Source of the DNA: Borreliella bissettiae DN127
GTDB taxonomy: Bacteria; Spirochaetota; Spirochaetia; Borreliales; Borreliaceae
Direction of reading: 5' to 3'
Length of the DNA: 64,000 bases
NCBI RefSeq assembly: GCF_000222305.1
Contig: NC_015921.1
Coordinates: forward strand, 682,001 to 746,000
Shown: positions 21,142 to 30,575 of the stretch, in pieces
Numbering within the stretch: position 1 is the stretch's first letter
Layout: each line of letters starts with the position of its first letter
Program-made: the position numbers and the translations under genes
The notes under the pieces: generated by a model
The model's database searches: none
Told to the model about the DNA's origin: nothing
What the model saw: only the letters and a program-made list of their open reading frames with translations

Positions 21142-22167
21142 ATGAAAAGGAAATTTAAAAGTATTTTATTTTTTTTATTATCCACCGTTCTTTTTGCTCA
21201 AGAGACTGATGGATTAACAGAGGGTTCTAAAAGGTCAGAACCCGGAGAATTGGTTTTAGATTTTGCCGAGCTTGCAAGAGATCCAAGTTCAACTAGACTT
21301 GATCTTACAAATTATGTTGATTATGTATATTCGGGTGCTTCTGGTATTGTTAAGCCGGAAGATATGGTTGTAGATCTTGGGATAAATAATTGGAGCGTTT
21401 TACTTACTCCTTCTGCAAGGTTGCAGGCCTACGTTAAAAATTCAGTTGTTGCGCCTGCTGTTGTTAAGAGTGAGTCAAAAAGGTATGCAGGCGATACTAT
21501 TTTAGGAGTAAGAGTTTTATTTCCAAGCTATTCTCAATCATCTGCTATGATTATGCCACCATTTAAAATTCCTTTTTATTCAGGAGAAAGTGGAAATCAG
21601 TTTTTAGGTAAAGGTCTTATTGATAATATTAAAACCATGAAAGAGATTAAGGTGTCAGTTTATAGCTTAGGATATGAGATAGATCTTGAAGTTTTATTTG
21701 AAGATATGAATGGTATGGAATATGCTTATTCTATGGGCACTTTAAAGTTTAAAGGGTGGGCTGATTTAATTTGGTCAAATCCCAACTATATTCCTAATAT
21801 ATCATCTAGAATAATTAAAGACGATGTTCCAAATTATCCTCTTGCTTCAAGTAAAATGAGATTTAAGGCTTTTAGAGTTTCAAAATCGCATAGTTCAAAA
21901 GAGCAAAATTTTATCTTTTATGTTAAAGATTTAAGAGTTCTTTATGATAAGTTGAGTGTTTCAATAGATTCTGATATTGATAGTGAGTCTGTATTTAAAG
22001 TTTATGAGACTAATGGAACTGAATCTCTTCGTAAATTAAAGGCACACGAAACTTTTAAAAGAGTTTTAAAGCTTAGAGAAAAAATTTCTATGCCCGAAGG
22101 CTCTTTCCAAAACTTTATAGAAAAGGTTGAGAGCGAGAAGCCTGAGGAATCATCTCCAAAAAATTAG
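21142..22167 (+). CDS. flaA: Flagellar filament sheath protein FlaA
   Basis: A 341-residue spirochete FlaA with a signal peptide (residues 1-21, ending FAQ). The mature protein coats the FlaB core of the periplasmic flagella. It is exported by the Sec route, unlike FlaB. A strong AAGGAG site precedes the ATG. It is the first gene of the operon flaA-cheA2-cheW3-cheX-cheY3, and a 12-bp hairpin separates it from cheA2. C-terminal residues are Glu/Ser-rich. Confidence 0.97.
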   Translation: MKRKFKSILFFLLSTVLFAQETDGLTEGSKRSEPGELVLDFAELARDPSSTRLDLTNYVDYVYSGASGIVKPEDMVVDLGINNWSVLLTPSARLQAYVKNSVVAPAVVKSESKRYAGDTILGVRVLFPSYSQSSAMIMPPFKIPFYSGESGNQFLGKGLIDNIKTMKEIKVSVYSLGYEIDLEVLFEDMNGMEYAYSMGTLKFKGWADLIWSNPNYIPNISSRIIKDDVPNYPLASSKMRFKAFRVSKSHSSKEQNFIFYVKDLRVLYDKLSVSIDSDIDSESVFKVYETNGTESLRKLKAHETFKRVLKLREKISMPEGSFQNFIEKVESEKPEESSPKN

Positions 22168-22185
22168 GTTTAAATTAATATGTTA

Positions 22186-22221
22186 ATATGTAAAGCTGCC
22201 TAAAAGGTTAGCTTTACATAT
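22186..22221 (+). terminator. Attenuator-like hairpin between flaA and cheA2
   Basis: Arms 22186-22197 (ATATGTAAAGCT) and 22210-22221 (AGCTTTACATAT) pair perfectly over 12 bp with a 12-base loop. It begins 19 bases after the flaA stop and ends 21 bases before the cheA2 ATG. There is no long T-run, so partial read-through or mRNA 3'-end protection is likely, which would make structural FlaA more abundant than the Che proteins (inference). Confidence 0.7.
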
Positions 22222-22241
22222 ATAAAATAATAGGAAATAGT

Positions 22242-24836
22242 ATGGAAATATTAGATTTGGAAAATGAAGAGCTTTTAGGTGTTTTTTTTGAAGAGGCTCA
22301 AAATCTTGTAGATATCCTTGAAGAGAATATTATGTCGCTAGAGGATGATCCTAATAATTCTGATACTATTGATGAAATATTCAGAGCAGCTCATACTTTA
22401 AAAGGAAGCTCTGCTTCTCTTGACATGATGGAGCTATCTGATTTTACCCATATTGTTGAAGATGTTTTTGACGTCATTAGAGACGGTAGGGCAAATATAA
22501 ACAATGATCTTGTTGATCTGCTTTTAAGCTCATTAGATGTTATTAAGGAAATGCTTGCGCTTCGTCTTGACGGCAAGGTGTATTTGAATGATATAAGTGA
22601 TCTTAAGAGTAAATTAAAGCAATTTTTAGTAGTTGATGATCAGACTCGTATTAATAGATTTGACGAAAATCCAACTAAAAACAATTTTTGTCTTTCAAAG
22701 TCAGATCTCGAGGAGATAAGAGAAGGGCTAGGAGTTGGGCAAAAGGTTTTAAGGATCAGCGTTGTTTTTAATGCAAATAAAGATTCTGGTGCGGAAAATG
22801 GTGGACTAAAAATATTTAATATTTTGAAAAATTTAGGATCTGTGCTTCATACAATTCCTAAATATGAGCAAATCATAGAGAATGAATTTTTAACAAGAGT
22901 AGATTATTATCTGATATATTCAGATATAAATGGCGTGAAAAAAAGTTTAAATTCTTCAAATTTAATTGAAAGCTATTTGGTTGATGAATTTAACGTAAAA
23001 GAAGAATTAAAAAAGCTTGCAGATAAAGAGATTAAAGATATTGATTTAGATCCCAATCTTGTTTTAAATGCTGGTTTTGATTTTACAGAGGATGAGATTT
23101 CTGATTTATTGCTTGAGGTTGAAAATCAAAAGTTATTTAGAGTTAGACTAGATTTTGTAAAAGACAATCCTATGTCTACTATTAGTGGGCTTCAAATGCT
23201 TCAAGCATTAAAAAGTCTTGGAAAAGTTTTCAAGTCTCTCCCAGATTCTAGCGAATTATTGGCAGATAAGTTTTTTGATTTTGTAATATATTACTTAATA
23301 TCAAATACCAGTGCAGACAGCATTGCTAAAAAAATTAATTTACCAGATGTTGTTAGTCATTTTGAAATCAAAAGTGTTAATTTAGAATCTTTAAGGAATG
23401 TGAGCCTAAAAGATAAGGATGACGCACCTCTTAAAGAAAATAAAAGTATTAAGAAAAATAGTCCAATTAGTGTTAATTTAATTAGAATAGATAGTAAAAA
23501 AATAGATTACATATTAAATCTTGTTAGTGAGGCTGTAATAAGTAAGTCATCTTATAATCAAATAAATTCAGAAATGATTACATTATTTTATAATTTTAAT
23601 TATTTTTATGATTATCAAGAAAGTTTTCAGAGAAACTTTTTAATTGACTTAAAGATAGTTTTCAAAGATGCTGGCTTAACATTAGAAGATGAGGTTGAGT
23701 CACATATTAATTCTTTGATGAATCTTAAAATGGAAAAGACCCTTAATGATATATCTGAATTGAGAAATTCTTTTTTCAGGCTTCTTCAAAATTTTAAAAT
23801 GACTTCTGGGCGACTGTCAAGAATAATTACGGATTTGCATGAGAGTGTTTTAAAAACCAGAATGTTGCCAATATCCAATATTTTTTCAAGGTTTACAAGA
23901 GTTGTCAGAGATCTTTCAAAGAAATTAAATAAGATTGTAAATCTTAAAATGGAAGGAGAAGAAACTGAGCTTGATAAGTCTGTTATAGATGACCTTGTAG
24001 ATCCTTTGATGCATTGTGTTAGAAATTCAATGGATCATGGCCTTGAGACAGTTGAAGAGAGAGTTAAAAGGGGAAAGAGCAAAGAAGGTACTATAATTTT
24101 GCGCGCCAAGAATGAGGGTAATGTAATATCAATTGAGATTGAAGATGATGGGATTGGTATAGATCCAAAGGTTATTAGGCGAAAATTAATTGAAAAGGGA
24201 ACAATAAAAGAAGATGCAATTTACTCTGATTTTGAACTTATTAACTTAATTTTTGCTCCCGGTTTTTCAACAGCAGTTCAAGTAACAGATCTTTCAGGTA
24301 GAGGAGTTGGTCTTGATGTTGTGAAAAAAAGCATTGAAAAGCTTAATGGAACCATTTTGGTGGAATCAGAAATTGGCCTTGGAACAATTTTTAAAATTAA
24401 ACTACCATTGACGTTAGTGATTATACAAGGCCTTTTAGTAAAGTCGGGGTCTGAGACTTATGTTATTCCTTTGAATAATGTTCTTGAAACTCATAGAATA
24501 ACCGAGCATGATATAAAATTGCTTGAAAATTATCATGAAGTTTATAATTTAAGAGATGAAGTCGTTTCTGTGCTTAGACTTGATAAACTTTTTAGCATAA
24601 CAAGAGATGATTCATTAATAGAAAAATTTTTAATAGTTGTTAATACTAGTAACATGAAAACGGCAATTGTTGTAGACTCTATTCTTGGCGAGGAAGATTT
24701 TGTAGTAAAGCCTATTAAAGATAAATTTTCATCAAGCGCGGGTATAGTTGGGGCTACTACGCTTGGCAATGGTAAGGTTGTATTGATAATTGATGTTTTT
24801 AAGCTTTTTGATTTACAAAAAGATACTAAGGAGTGA
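22242..24836 (+). CDS. cheA2: Chemotaxis histidine kinase CheA2
   Basis: An 864-residue CheA. The P1 phosphotransfer His is H51 in AAHTLKGSS. Middle response-regulator-docking regions follow; the P3 dimerisation part is near residues 400-560; the P4 ATPase has the N-box HCVRNSMDHGLE and DDGIGI; the C-terminal P5 CheW-like domain couples to receptors. It phosphorylates CheY3. In Borrelia this is the CheA required for chemotaxis (recalled). Confidence 0.97.
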   Translation: MEILDLENEELLGVFFEEAQNLVDILEENIMSLEDDPNNSDTIDEIFRAAHTLKGSSASLDMMELSDFTHIVEDVFDVIRDGRANINNDLVDLLLSSLDVIKEMLALRLDGKVYLNDISDLKSKLKQFLVVDDQTRINRFDENPTKNNFCLSKSDLEEIREGLGVGQKVLRISVVFNANKDSGAENGGLKIFNILKNLGSVLHTIPKYEQIIENEFLTRVDYYLIYSDINGVKKSLNSSNLIESYLVDEFNVKEELKKLADKEIKDIDLDPNLVLNAGFDFTEDEISDLLLEVENQKLFRVRLDFVKDNPMSTISGLQMLQALKSLGKVFKSLPDSSELLADKFFDFVIYYLISNTSADSIAKKINLPDVVSHFEIKSVNLESLRNVSLKDKDDAPLKENKSIKKNSPISVNLIRIDSKKIDYILNLVSEAVISKSSYNQINSEMITLFYNFNYFYDYQESFQRNFLIDLKIVFKDAGLTLEDEVESHINSLMNLKMEKTLNDISELRNSFFRLLQNFKMTSGRLSRIITDLHESVLKTRMLPISNIFSRFTRVVRDLSKKLNKIVNLKMEGEETELDKSVIDDLVDPLMHCVRNSMDHGLETVEERVKRGKSKEGTIILRAKNEGNVISIEIEDDGIGIDPKVIRRKLIEKGTIKEDAIYSDFELINLIFAPGFSTAVQVTDLSGRGVGLDVVKKSIEKLNGTILVESEIGLGTIFKIKLPLTLVIIQGLLVKSGSETYVIPLNNVLETHRITEHDIKLLENYHEVYNLRDEVVSVLRLDKLFSITRDDSLIEKFLIVVNTSNMKTAIVVDSILGEEDFVVKPIKDKFSSSAGIVGATTLGNGKVVLIIDVFKLFDLQKDTKE

Positions 24837-24843
24837 ATTTCTT

Positions 24844-26244
24844 GTGCAGATAAAAGAAATTTATTTTGGACCCAAAATCTCAGATGATAAAAATTGCAAT
24901 TCTAAATTAACCAATTTTGATTTTAAAGTTGTTTCTTTCGAGCTTGGATCGGATCATTATTTAGTAGACATTATGCAGGTTAAAGAAATTAGAAAATCTA
25001 GTAATTTTACTTATGTTCCAAATGCCAAAAAGTATGTAGCCGGGCTTGATAATTTAAGGGGCGAAATAATTCCTATTATAGATCTTAGAATAATGTTTAA
25101 TTTAGAATTTAATAAAAAAGATATTGAAGATATTATGGTTTTAAAAAACGAAGATCTTCTTATAGGGGTAATTGTTGATAAAATTAATAATGTTTTTTCA
25201 ATAGATTCTAGCCTTATTCAAGATCCACATCCAGTTTTATCTCAGGATTCTTTAATAAACTATATAAAAGGTGTTGTAGATTATAATGAAAAGCTTTATA
25301 TACTTCTTAATGTTTTTAAAATTTTTAATTATGGTGAGGAAGAAAAGTTATTAAAATCTGATCAAAATCTTGTTGAAAAAAGCGACTTTGTAAGCGATTG
25401 TGACAATTTAGATATACTAGAGAATGATAAGAGTGATGTTTCTAGTAATGTTTCTTCAAAAAATGATAATAATAATGAAAATTCAACTCTAAACAATCTT
25501 GCAACTTTTAATTTGGAAAGTATTAAAAGAAATCTTTTGAAATACTCTTTTAATGCTTCTTTGGTAAGTGATGTGTTTTTGGAAAAAGTTGGAGTAAAAT
25601 TTAATATGGTTGATGCTGATTACTTGCCTTACGATAGTTTTTTAAATGAATTTTATTCAAAATCATCAGGAAATTTATGGAGAGCTGATTGTTTGGAAGA
25701 ATTTAAAAATGAGATTGTTGAGAGTCACTTAAATTTTATGGATAACTTAAATTCTATTTTCAATGTATTGGAAATTGGTTGTGGCAGTGGAAAAGAGACT
25801 ATGGCTTTAGCTAATGCCTTGTTTGAATATTATGTAAAACCGTTTAAGCTAACAGCTATTGATAATGATTTATCAAAAGTTGTTGAAACTTCTAGGTTGA
25901 TGTTTTCAGAGTCAGAAATTGGTATTAGTGAAATTTATCGTAGAAACTCTTTTGAACAAAGCCCTGGAGTTTATAAATTTAAGTCAGAAATTCTAAGTAA
26001 TGTTTTGTTTGAATATTCCGATGCTCTTTTTTCAGATTTGCCTGATAATTTGGGAATGGTTTTTTTAAAAGATGTTTTATGTTTCTTGGATAGTGAAAAT
26101 CAGATTTTGATTTTAAATATCATTGCTTCCAAAGCTATTAAAGGGGCTCTTTTGGTTTTGGGAGATAACGAAGAGCTTAAAAATAATGATGTTTTTATAA
26201 AAGAGAAATCCACAAAGTATTTTAACTTGTACAGGAAAGTCTAA
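24844..26244 (+). CDS. cheW3: CheW3, CheW domain fused to a CheR-like methyltransferase domain
   Basis: About 466 residues. I chose GTG 24844 because AAGGAG (24828-24833) lies 10 bases upstream and it avoids a 47-base overlap with cheA2. Residues about 15-165 form a CheW adaptor domain (LRGEIIPIIDLR). After an Asn/Ser/Asp-rich linker, the C-terminal part shows a CheR-type layout: SGNLWRADCLEEF and the S-adenosylmethionine motif LEIGCGSGKETM. Hybrid CheW-CheR architecture is known for Borrelia CheW3. Whether the CheR part is an active methyltransferase is not visible here. Confidence 0.92.
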   Translation: MQIKEIYFGPKISDDKNCNSKLTNFDFKVVSFELGSDHYLVDIMQVKEIRKSSNFTYVPNAKKYVAGLDNLRGEIIPIIDLRIMFNLEFNKKDIEDIMVLKNEDLLIGVIVDKINNVFSIDSSLIQDPHPVLSQDSLINYIKGVVDYNEKLYILLNVFKIFNYGEEEKLLKSDQNLVEKSDFVSDCDNLDILENDKSDVSSNVSSKNDNNNENSTLNNLATFNLESIKRNLLKYSFNASLVSDVFLEKVGVKFNMVDADYLPYDSFLNEFYSKSSGNLWRADCLEEFKNEIVESHLNFMDNLNSIFNVLEIGCGSGKETMALANALFEYYVKPFKLTAIDNDLSKVVETSRLMFSESEIGISEIYRRNSFEQSPGVYKFKSEILSNVLFEYSDALFSDLPDNLGMVFLKDVLCFLDSENQILILNIIASKAIKGALLVLGDNEELKNNDVFIKEKSTKYFNLYRKV

Positions 26245-26255
26245 AGGAGAAATTA

Positions 26256-26741
26256 ATGAGAATAGATTATATAGAGCCATTTTTGGATGCTGCTTCTTCG
26301 GTTTTAAGAGATATGTTGCTTGTTGAAAATATAGAAATGGGTAAACCCGGGCTTAAGTCAATAAATCAAAAGATAAAAGGTGTTTCTGTGATAGTGGGGC
26401 TTGCTGGGTCTGTTGAGGGTAGTATAATTATTGATATGGATATAGACACAGCTCTTTTTGTTGCTTCTAAGTTAAATTTTGAAGAGTATGATGATTTTGA
26501 TGATGAGGAAACAAAAGAGATGGTTGCCGCAACTCTAACTGAGGTTGGCAACATTATTGCTGGAAATTTTGTTACTACTTTGCATGCCAAAGGTTTTGTA
26601 TTTGATATAACTCCCCCAGCTTTTATTTATGGAGAAAATATGAAAATAAGTAATAAAGGTTCTGAGGCTTTAATTGTTCCTTTTTCTTTGCCTGATGGTA
26701 AAATTATAGAAGTTAATATTGCAATAAGAGAGAGGGTTTGA
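26256..26741 (+). CDS. cheX: CheY-P phosphatase CheX
   Basis: A 161-residue CheX of the CheC/CheX/FliY family. The catalytic ExxN pair lies in TLTEVGNIIAGNF. It dephosphorylates CheY3-P as the signal terminator, replacing CheZ. An AAGGAG site precedes the ATG, 12 bases after cheW3. Length is typical. Confidence 0.95.
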   Translation: MRIDYIEPFLDAASSVLRDMLLVENIEMGKPGLKSINQKIKGVSVIVGLAGSVEGSIIIDMDIDTALFVASKLNFEEYDDFDDEETKEMVAATLTEVGNIIAGNFVTTLHAKGFVFDITPPAFIYGENMKISNKGSEALIVPFSLPDGKIIEVNIAIRERV

Positions 26742-26780
26742 TATGAAAAAAATTCTTTTTATTAGAAAAGAGAGGTTAAT

Positions 26781-27221
26781 ATGATCCAAAAGACTACAAT
26801 TGCTGCAGATTCTTCATCTAAACCTAGAGGAATTAATTATGATACAGGTATTCCTTTTAATGTTTTAATTGTTGATGACTCTGTGTTTACCGTAAAGCAA
26901 CTTACTCAAATTTTTACATCAGAGGGTTTTAATATTATTGATACGGCAGCTGATGGAGAGGAGGCTGTGATAAAGTACAAGAATCATTACCCCAATATTG
27001 ATATTGTCACTCTTGATATTACCATGCCCAAAATGGATGGAATAACTTGTCTTTCTAATATTATGGAATTTGATAAAAATGCTAGAGTGATAATGATATC
27101 TGCTTTAGGCAAAGAACAATTAGTTAAGGATTGCTTAATAAAAGGAGCAAAAACATTTATTGTTAAACCCTTAGATAGGGCAAAGGTTCTTCAAAGAGTT
27201 ATGTCTGTATTTGTTAAATAA
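26781..27221 (+). CDS. cheY3: Chemotaxis response regulator CheY3
   Basis: A 146-residue single-domain receiver with an extra N-terminal tail of about 25 residues. Landmarks are the acidic pair in LIVDDS (D32, D33), the phosphorylated D79 in TLDITMPKMDG, the Ser in MISALG and the Lys in FIVKPLD. It binds the flagellar switch. It ends the operon; a leftward operon follows 40 bases later with no strong hairpin seen between. Confidence 0.97.
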   Translation: MIQKTTIAADSSSKPRGINYDTGIPFNVLIVDDSVFTVKQLTQIFTSEGFNIIDTAADGEEAVIKYKNHYPNIDIVTLDITMPKMDGITCLSNIMEFDKNARVIMISALGKEQLVKDCLIKGAKTFIVKPLDRAKVLQRVMSVFVK

Positions 27222-27261
27222 ATTATTTATAAAAAAAGTTCAATCTTTAATTTTATTATTT

Positions 27262-27777
27262 TCATTCCTTTGGGAAAAAAATCATTTCATTACTTATTTT
27301 ATCTAAATTCTTTAAAAAATAAGTAATGTTAAGGTTGAATATTTTTAAAGGTTCTGTATTATTTTCTATGTAAAGCTCTAATTTGTAAAATCCTTTTTTT
27401 GTGTATAACAATGAATAGCTTTTAAAAATTCCATTTATATTTTTAATTTTAAATATTTTATATTTTAAAAATTTTTTATCAATAAGTTCGCTTTGAATTA
27501 GATATTTATTTGCTTCTTTGTAGGTTGAATTTAATAGGCCGTAGTTAGTTTTATTTAGCATTATGCTTTGTACAAAATGTTCTGTTAGTTTATAAATATT
27601 TTTTTCTATTTCACTTGTTGGAAGATTGGTGTAGTATTCTTTTTCTAAAATTAAATTGTAAGACGAATATTTTTTTATTTCTTCGTTTGCTCTTTTTTCA
27701 ATTGAGATATCCAAAAGTCTAGCATTAATTGAAAAATTCAACAATGTAAGTAGTGCTGTGATTATTTGAATTTTCAT
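27262..27777 (-). CDS. Hypothetical exported protein
   Basis: A 171-residue protein with a signal-like N-terminus (MKIQIITALLTLLNFSINA). The mature part is rich in Lys, Asn and Tyr and has no motif I recognise. Its ATG overlaps the end of the preceding HAMP-type membrane protein gene by 4 bases, so it is the last gene of a coupled four-gene operon. Confidence 0.75.
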   Translation of the reverse strand: MKIQIITALLTLLNFSINARLLDISIEKRANEEIKKYSSYNLILEKEYYTNLPTSEIEKNIYKLTEHFVQSIMLNKTNYGLLNSTYKEANKYLIQSELIDKKFLKYKIFKIKNINGIFKSYSLLYTKKGFYKLELYIENNTEPLKIFNLNITYFLKNLDKISNEMIFFPKE

Positions 27778-28820
27778 TTTATTTCCTGGTTTTTATTAAT
27801 TATTTTTTTTACTTTTTCAATTTCTAAAGGTATTTTGCTTTTTCGCTTTGAGTTTAGTTTTTCTTTTAGTAAAATATTGTTAAATGATTTTGCAAGTTCA
27901 TATACTTTTTCTTCGCTTAAAGTAAAAGGAATTTGAATTTTTCGATATTCTAATGGGTCTTGTAAAATTTTTGTCATTAAAATAATAGGATTTAAAAAGC
28001 TTGCTTTAAAAAATTTATAAAAATTCATTAAAAAAATAGTAAATGATGCAAACAATGTAAATAGAAAAATTCCAAGAATAGAATCGCTTTTTCTTTGCAA
28101 ATATTTATCTATATAAAATTTTGTTTTTTCTATTTCTATTACTCTGTATTCACTAGGACTGTAGTAAACAAATATTTCGTCTGATTTTGAGTATATTATG
28201 TCATCTTTTTCCTTGATTATTAAGATGAAGGGATATTTTTCTTTAATGTAAGCTTTTTCATTTATTATTGATATATTTTTAATAATATTAAATTCTTGTT
28301 TTTCTGGTATTGAATTTACAATTTTTGAGCTTGATATTATTATAAAAAATGTAAATGGTATTAATAAACTCATTGAAAACGTCCTAGCAAATGCTATTAG
28401 TATTAGGTTCTTTTCTTTTGAATTGTAATATATTTCTATTATTAGGTCGTTAAACCTAAGAAGTCTTAAAAATCTTAATTTGAAAAGTGATAGCATTATT
28501 GGATTTAATATTGTTTCATGAGCGGTAATTATGTTTTTAAGTTGATATGAACTGTAAAATGCTAAAGGGATAAGGCAGTGAATTATATCAAAGAATAGAT
28601 TGTTTCTGACGTAGATTTCTAATCTTTGGGAAAGATAGGCTTTGGTTATTTTGTATAAAAAAATAAAAATAAAAATTGTGTCAAATAGAAAACCAATAAA
28701 TATTAGTGCAAATCGTATTTTGTATGGTAAAAAAAGAATTATTGAGAGTTCTTCGATTAAAAGTTCAAATATTGAAAAAATTATTATTGCTTTTAAGAAA
28801 ATTGAAAATTTTTTTACCAT
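27774..28820 (-). CDS. Multi-pass membrane protein, voltage-sensor-like N-terminus
   Basis: A 348-residue protein. Four to five hydrophobic segments occupy residues about 8-165, including a charged amphipathic stretch with K114, R116, R119 and R122 roughly every third residue, as in an S4 voltage-sensor helix. A predicted outer loop (about 165-245), a further helix (about 247-268), and a region resembling a HAMP linker (about 269-325) follow. No pore filter (TVGYG) is visible. No kinase or cyclase domain follows. Function unknown; the resemblance is by eye. Confidence 0.75.
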   Translation of the reverse strand: MVKKFSIFLKAIIIFSIFELLIEELSIILFLPYKIRFALIFIGFLFDTIFIFIFLYKITKAYLSQRLEIYVRNNLFFDIIHCLIPLAFYSSYQLKNIITAHETILNPIMLSLFKLRFLRLLRFNDLIIEIYYNSKEKNLILIAFARTFSMSLLIPFTFFIIISSSKIVNSIPEKQEFNIIKNISIINEKAYIKEKYPFILIIKEKDDIIYSKSDEIFVYYSPSEYRVIEIEKTKFYIDKYLQRKSDSILGIFLFTLFASFTIFLMNFYKFFKASFLNPIILMTKILQDPLEYRKIQIPFTLSEEKVYELAKSFNNILLKEKLNSKRKSKIPLEIEKVKKIINKNQEIK

Positions 28821-29677
28821 TTATTTCCCTTAGCTATTTCTAATAATTCTTTAATTATTCTTGAATCATATTCTTTAGAGCCTGACTGTTTTATTGAAAA
28901 CCAACTCTCATCATATCCAATAAAACCTTTAATCGGGTTGTTTTTGTATTTTGGAGTTCTTGATCTGGCTGAAAAAATAGCAATTAATGTTGAAATTGGA
29001 GACATTGTTTGTAAAGTTTCATACTTAAAAAAGCTTTCAATTATAAGCTTGGCCGTTTTTTCGTCTAGAAAATCGGTATCATTGCTTATTGCTTTTGAAG
29101 TGGATTCAATATTTTTAGTAGTAAGCTCTATTCCTTTTTCAAAGCAATATTTGATTACCAATACTTTTAAGAGAAGTAATATCTTTATATAATTTTTTAT
29201 GATGTCTGATGAATAAAGTGCTTTATTTTCCTTTTGTATTAAATATATTGTATAAGAGTTTTTTCCTTCAAATAGTTTGTTTATATAAAAAGTAATGTAT
29301 CCATTGCTTATAGTATTAAAATTATAAAAGAATTCTTTTCTTAAAGATGAATTGACTTTGACAAAGTTAAATATTAAATTTAAGTCGTTTTTTGTCAATT
29401 CTTTGCTAAAAAGAGGCTTTACAATGTTAAAGTCAATAGCTTCAATGCCAGATAAAACAAATGGGGTAATCATTATATCTGTTTTATCTTTGACGTATTG
29501 AATCAGGTCTTTTAGTTCTGATTCAAAATCATTTTTGATGAATGTGGCAATAGTTTTTTTATTTTCTTTTAAATAGCTAAGCATTTCAATTTCTTTTTCT
29601 ATAGCAGATAAACTTTTTATGCTTTCATGATTGAATAGATAATGATATAGATAAGGGAAATATGGCTTTACATTCAT
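28814..29677 (-). CDS. Conserved hypothetical protein
   Basis: A 287-residue soluble-looking protein with no signal peptide. It is helical and Lys/Glu/Asn-rich, with no motif recognised. It overlaps the HAD phosphatase gene by 4 bases and the membrane protein gene by 7 bases, so translation of the three is coupled. Function unknown. Confidence 0.75.
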   Translation of the reverse strand: MNVKPYFPYLYHYLFNHESIKSLSAIEKEIEMLSYLKENKKTIATFIKNDFESELKDLIQYVKDKTDIMITPFVLSGIEAIDFNIVKPLFSKELTKNDLNLIFNFVKVNSSLRKEFFYNFNTISNGYITFYINKLFEGKNSYTIYLIQKENKALYSSDIIKNYIKILLLLKVLVIKYCFEKGIELTTKNIESTSKAISNDTDFLDEKTAKLIIESFFKYETLQTMSPISTLIAIFSARSRTPKYKNNPIKGFIGYDESWFSIKQSGSKEYDSRIIKELLEIAKGNKW

Positions 29678-30336
29678 TTTATTAGATCCAATAGTTCAAG
29701 TGGATTATGTATTATGTGTTTTGCTCCACTTTCTTTTAATTCTTGAACACTTCTAAATCCCCAAGAAACCCCTATTGGCACAAATCCAGCGTTTAGTGCA
29801 GTTAGCATGTCTACATCGCTGTCTCCAACATATGCAATTTCTTTTTTTCGGGCATTTAATTCTAATATCATATCAAGGGCATTCTCAGGATCTGGCTTTG
29901 GCGGAAATTTTTTTGAATAACCCCTGATTTCAAAAAAAAATATATTTCCAAAAACATTTTTTACCAAATTTATTAATTCTTCGTGGTTTTTATTGCTTAA
30001 AATTCCAATTGGAATATTAAGTTTATTCATAGTTTCTAGAAGGGTTTTTATATTTTCGTATGGTTGTGTTTGGGATGAAAGATTTTTATTGTATTCTTTT
30101 ACAAATTCTTTGTAAAGTTTGTCTTGTAGATTGGTATTATTATATTCAAGAGATAATAGCTTTAGAGTGTCTATTACAAACATGTTAAATCCTTTACCAA
30201 CAAGAGCATTAAATTTGCTTAGTTCTATTTGATTGTATCCTAAGTTTGAAAGAGCAGAATTCATTGAGAATGCAATATCCATAATGCTATTTACCAAGGT
30301 TCCATCCATATCAAAAATGCAGGCTTTGATTTTCAT
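29674..30336 (-). CDS. gph: HAD-family hydrolase, phosphoglycolate-phosphatase-like
   Basis: A 220-residue HAD hydrolase with motif I FDMDGTLVNS (nucleophile Asp), motif II GILSNK, the Lys region KKFPPKPDP and motif IV YVGDSDVDM. The family includes phosphoglycolate phosphatase and pyrophosphatase PpaX; the substrate is not decidable here. It is the first gene of the leftward operon. Confidence 0.88.
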   Translation of the reverse strand: MKIKACIFDMDGTLVNSIMDIAFSMNSALSNLGYNQIELSKFNALVGKGFNMFVIDTLKLLSLEYNNTNLQDKLYKEFVKEYNKNLSSQTQPYENIKTLLETMNKLNIPIGILSNKNHEELINLVKNVFGNIFFFEIRGYSKKFPPKPDPENALDMILELNARKKEIAYVGDSDVDMLTALNAGFVPIGVSWGFRSVQELKESGAKHIIHNPLELLDLIK

Positions 30337-30486
30337 AGTACTCTCTTTTATAATGGTTTACTTATTATATTATTTTAGCATTAATTTGTTCTCTTTATTA
30401 AGGTTTTTATATTTTAAGCATTTTTTATTTACTAGCAGTTAATTTTTATAAATAATTTATTTTGTTTTTTAAAATTTAAAATGCTA

Positions 30487-30515
30487 TTGAAAATATAAAT
30501 TTTAAGTTTTATTAT
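30487..30515 (+). promoter_or_regulatory. Putative promoter for the nucleoside transporter
   Basis: TTGAAA (30487-30492) and TATTAT (30510-30515), separated by 17 bases, lie about 60 bases before the ATG at 30576. The region from 30337 to 30575 is otherwise A+T-rich with no gene. Confidence 0.45.
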
Positions 30516-30575
30516 ATTTCATTAGAATAGAATATTGTAAGTCAGTTGTTTGATATTTATTAGGGCTAAAGCTTA

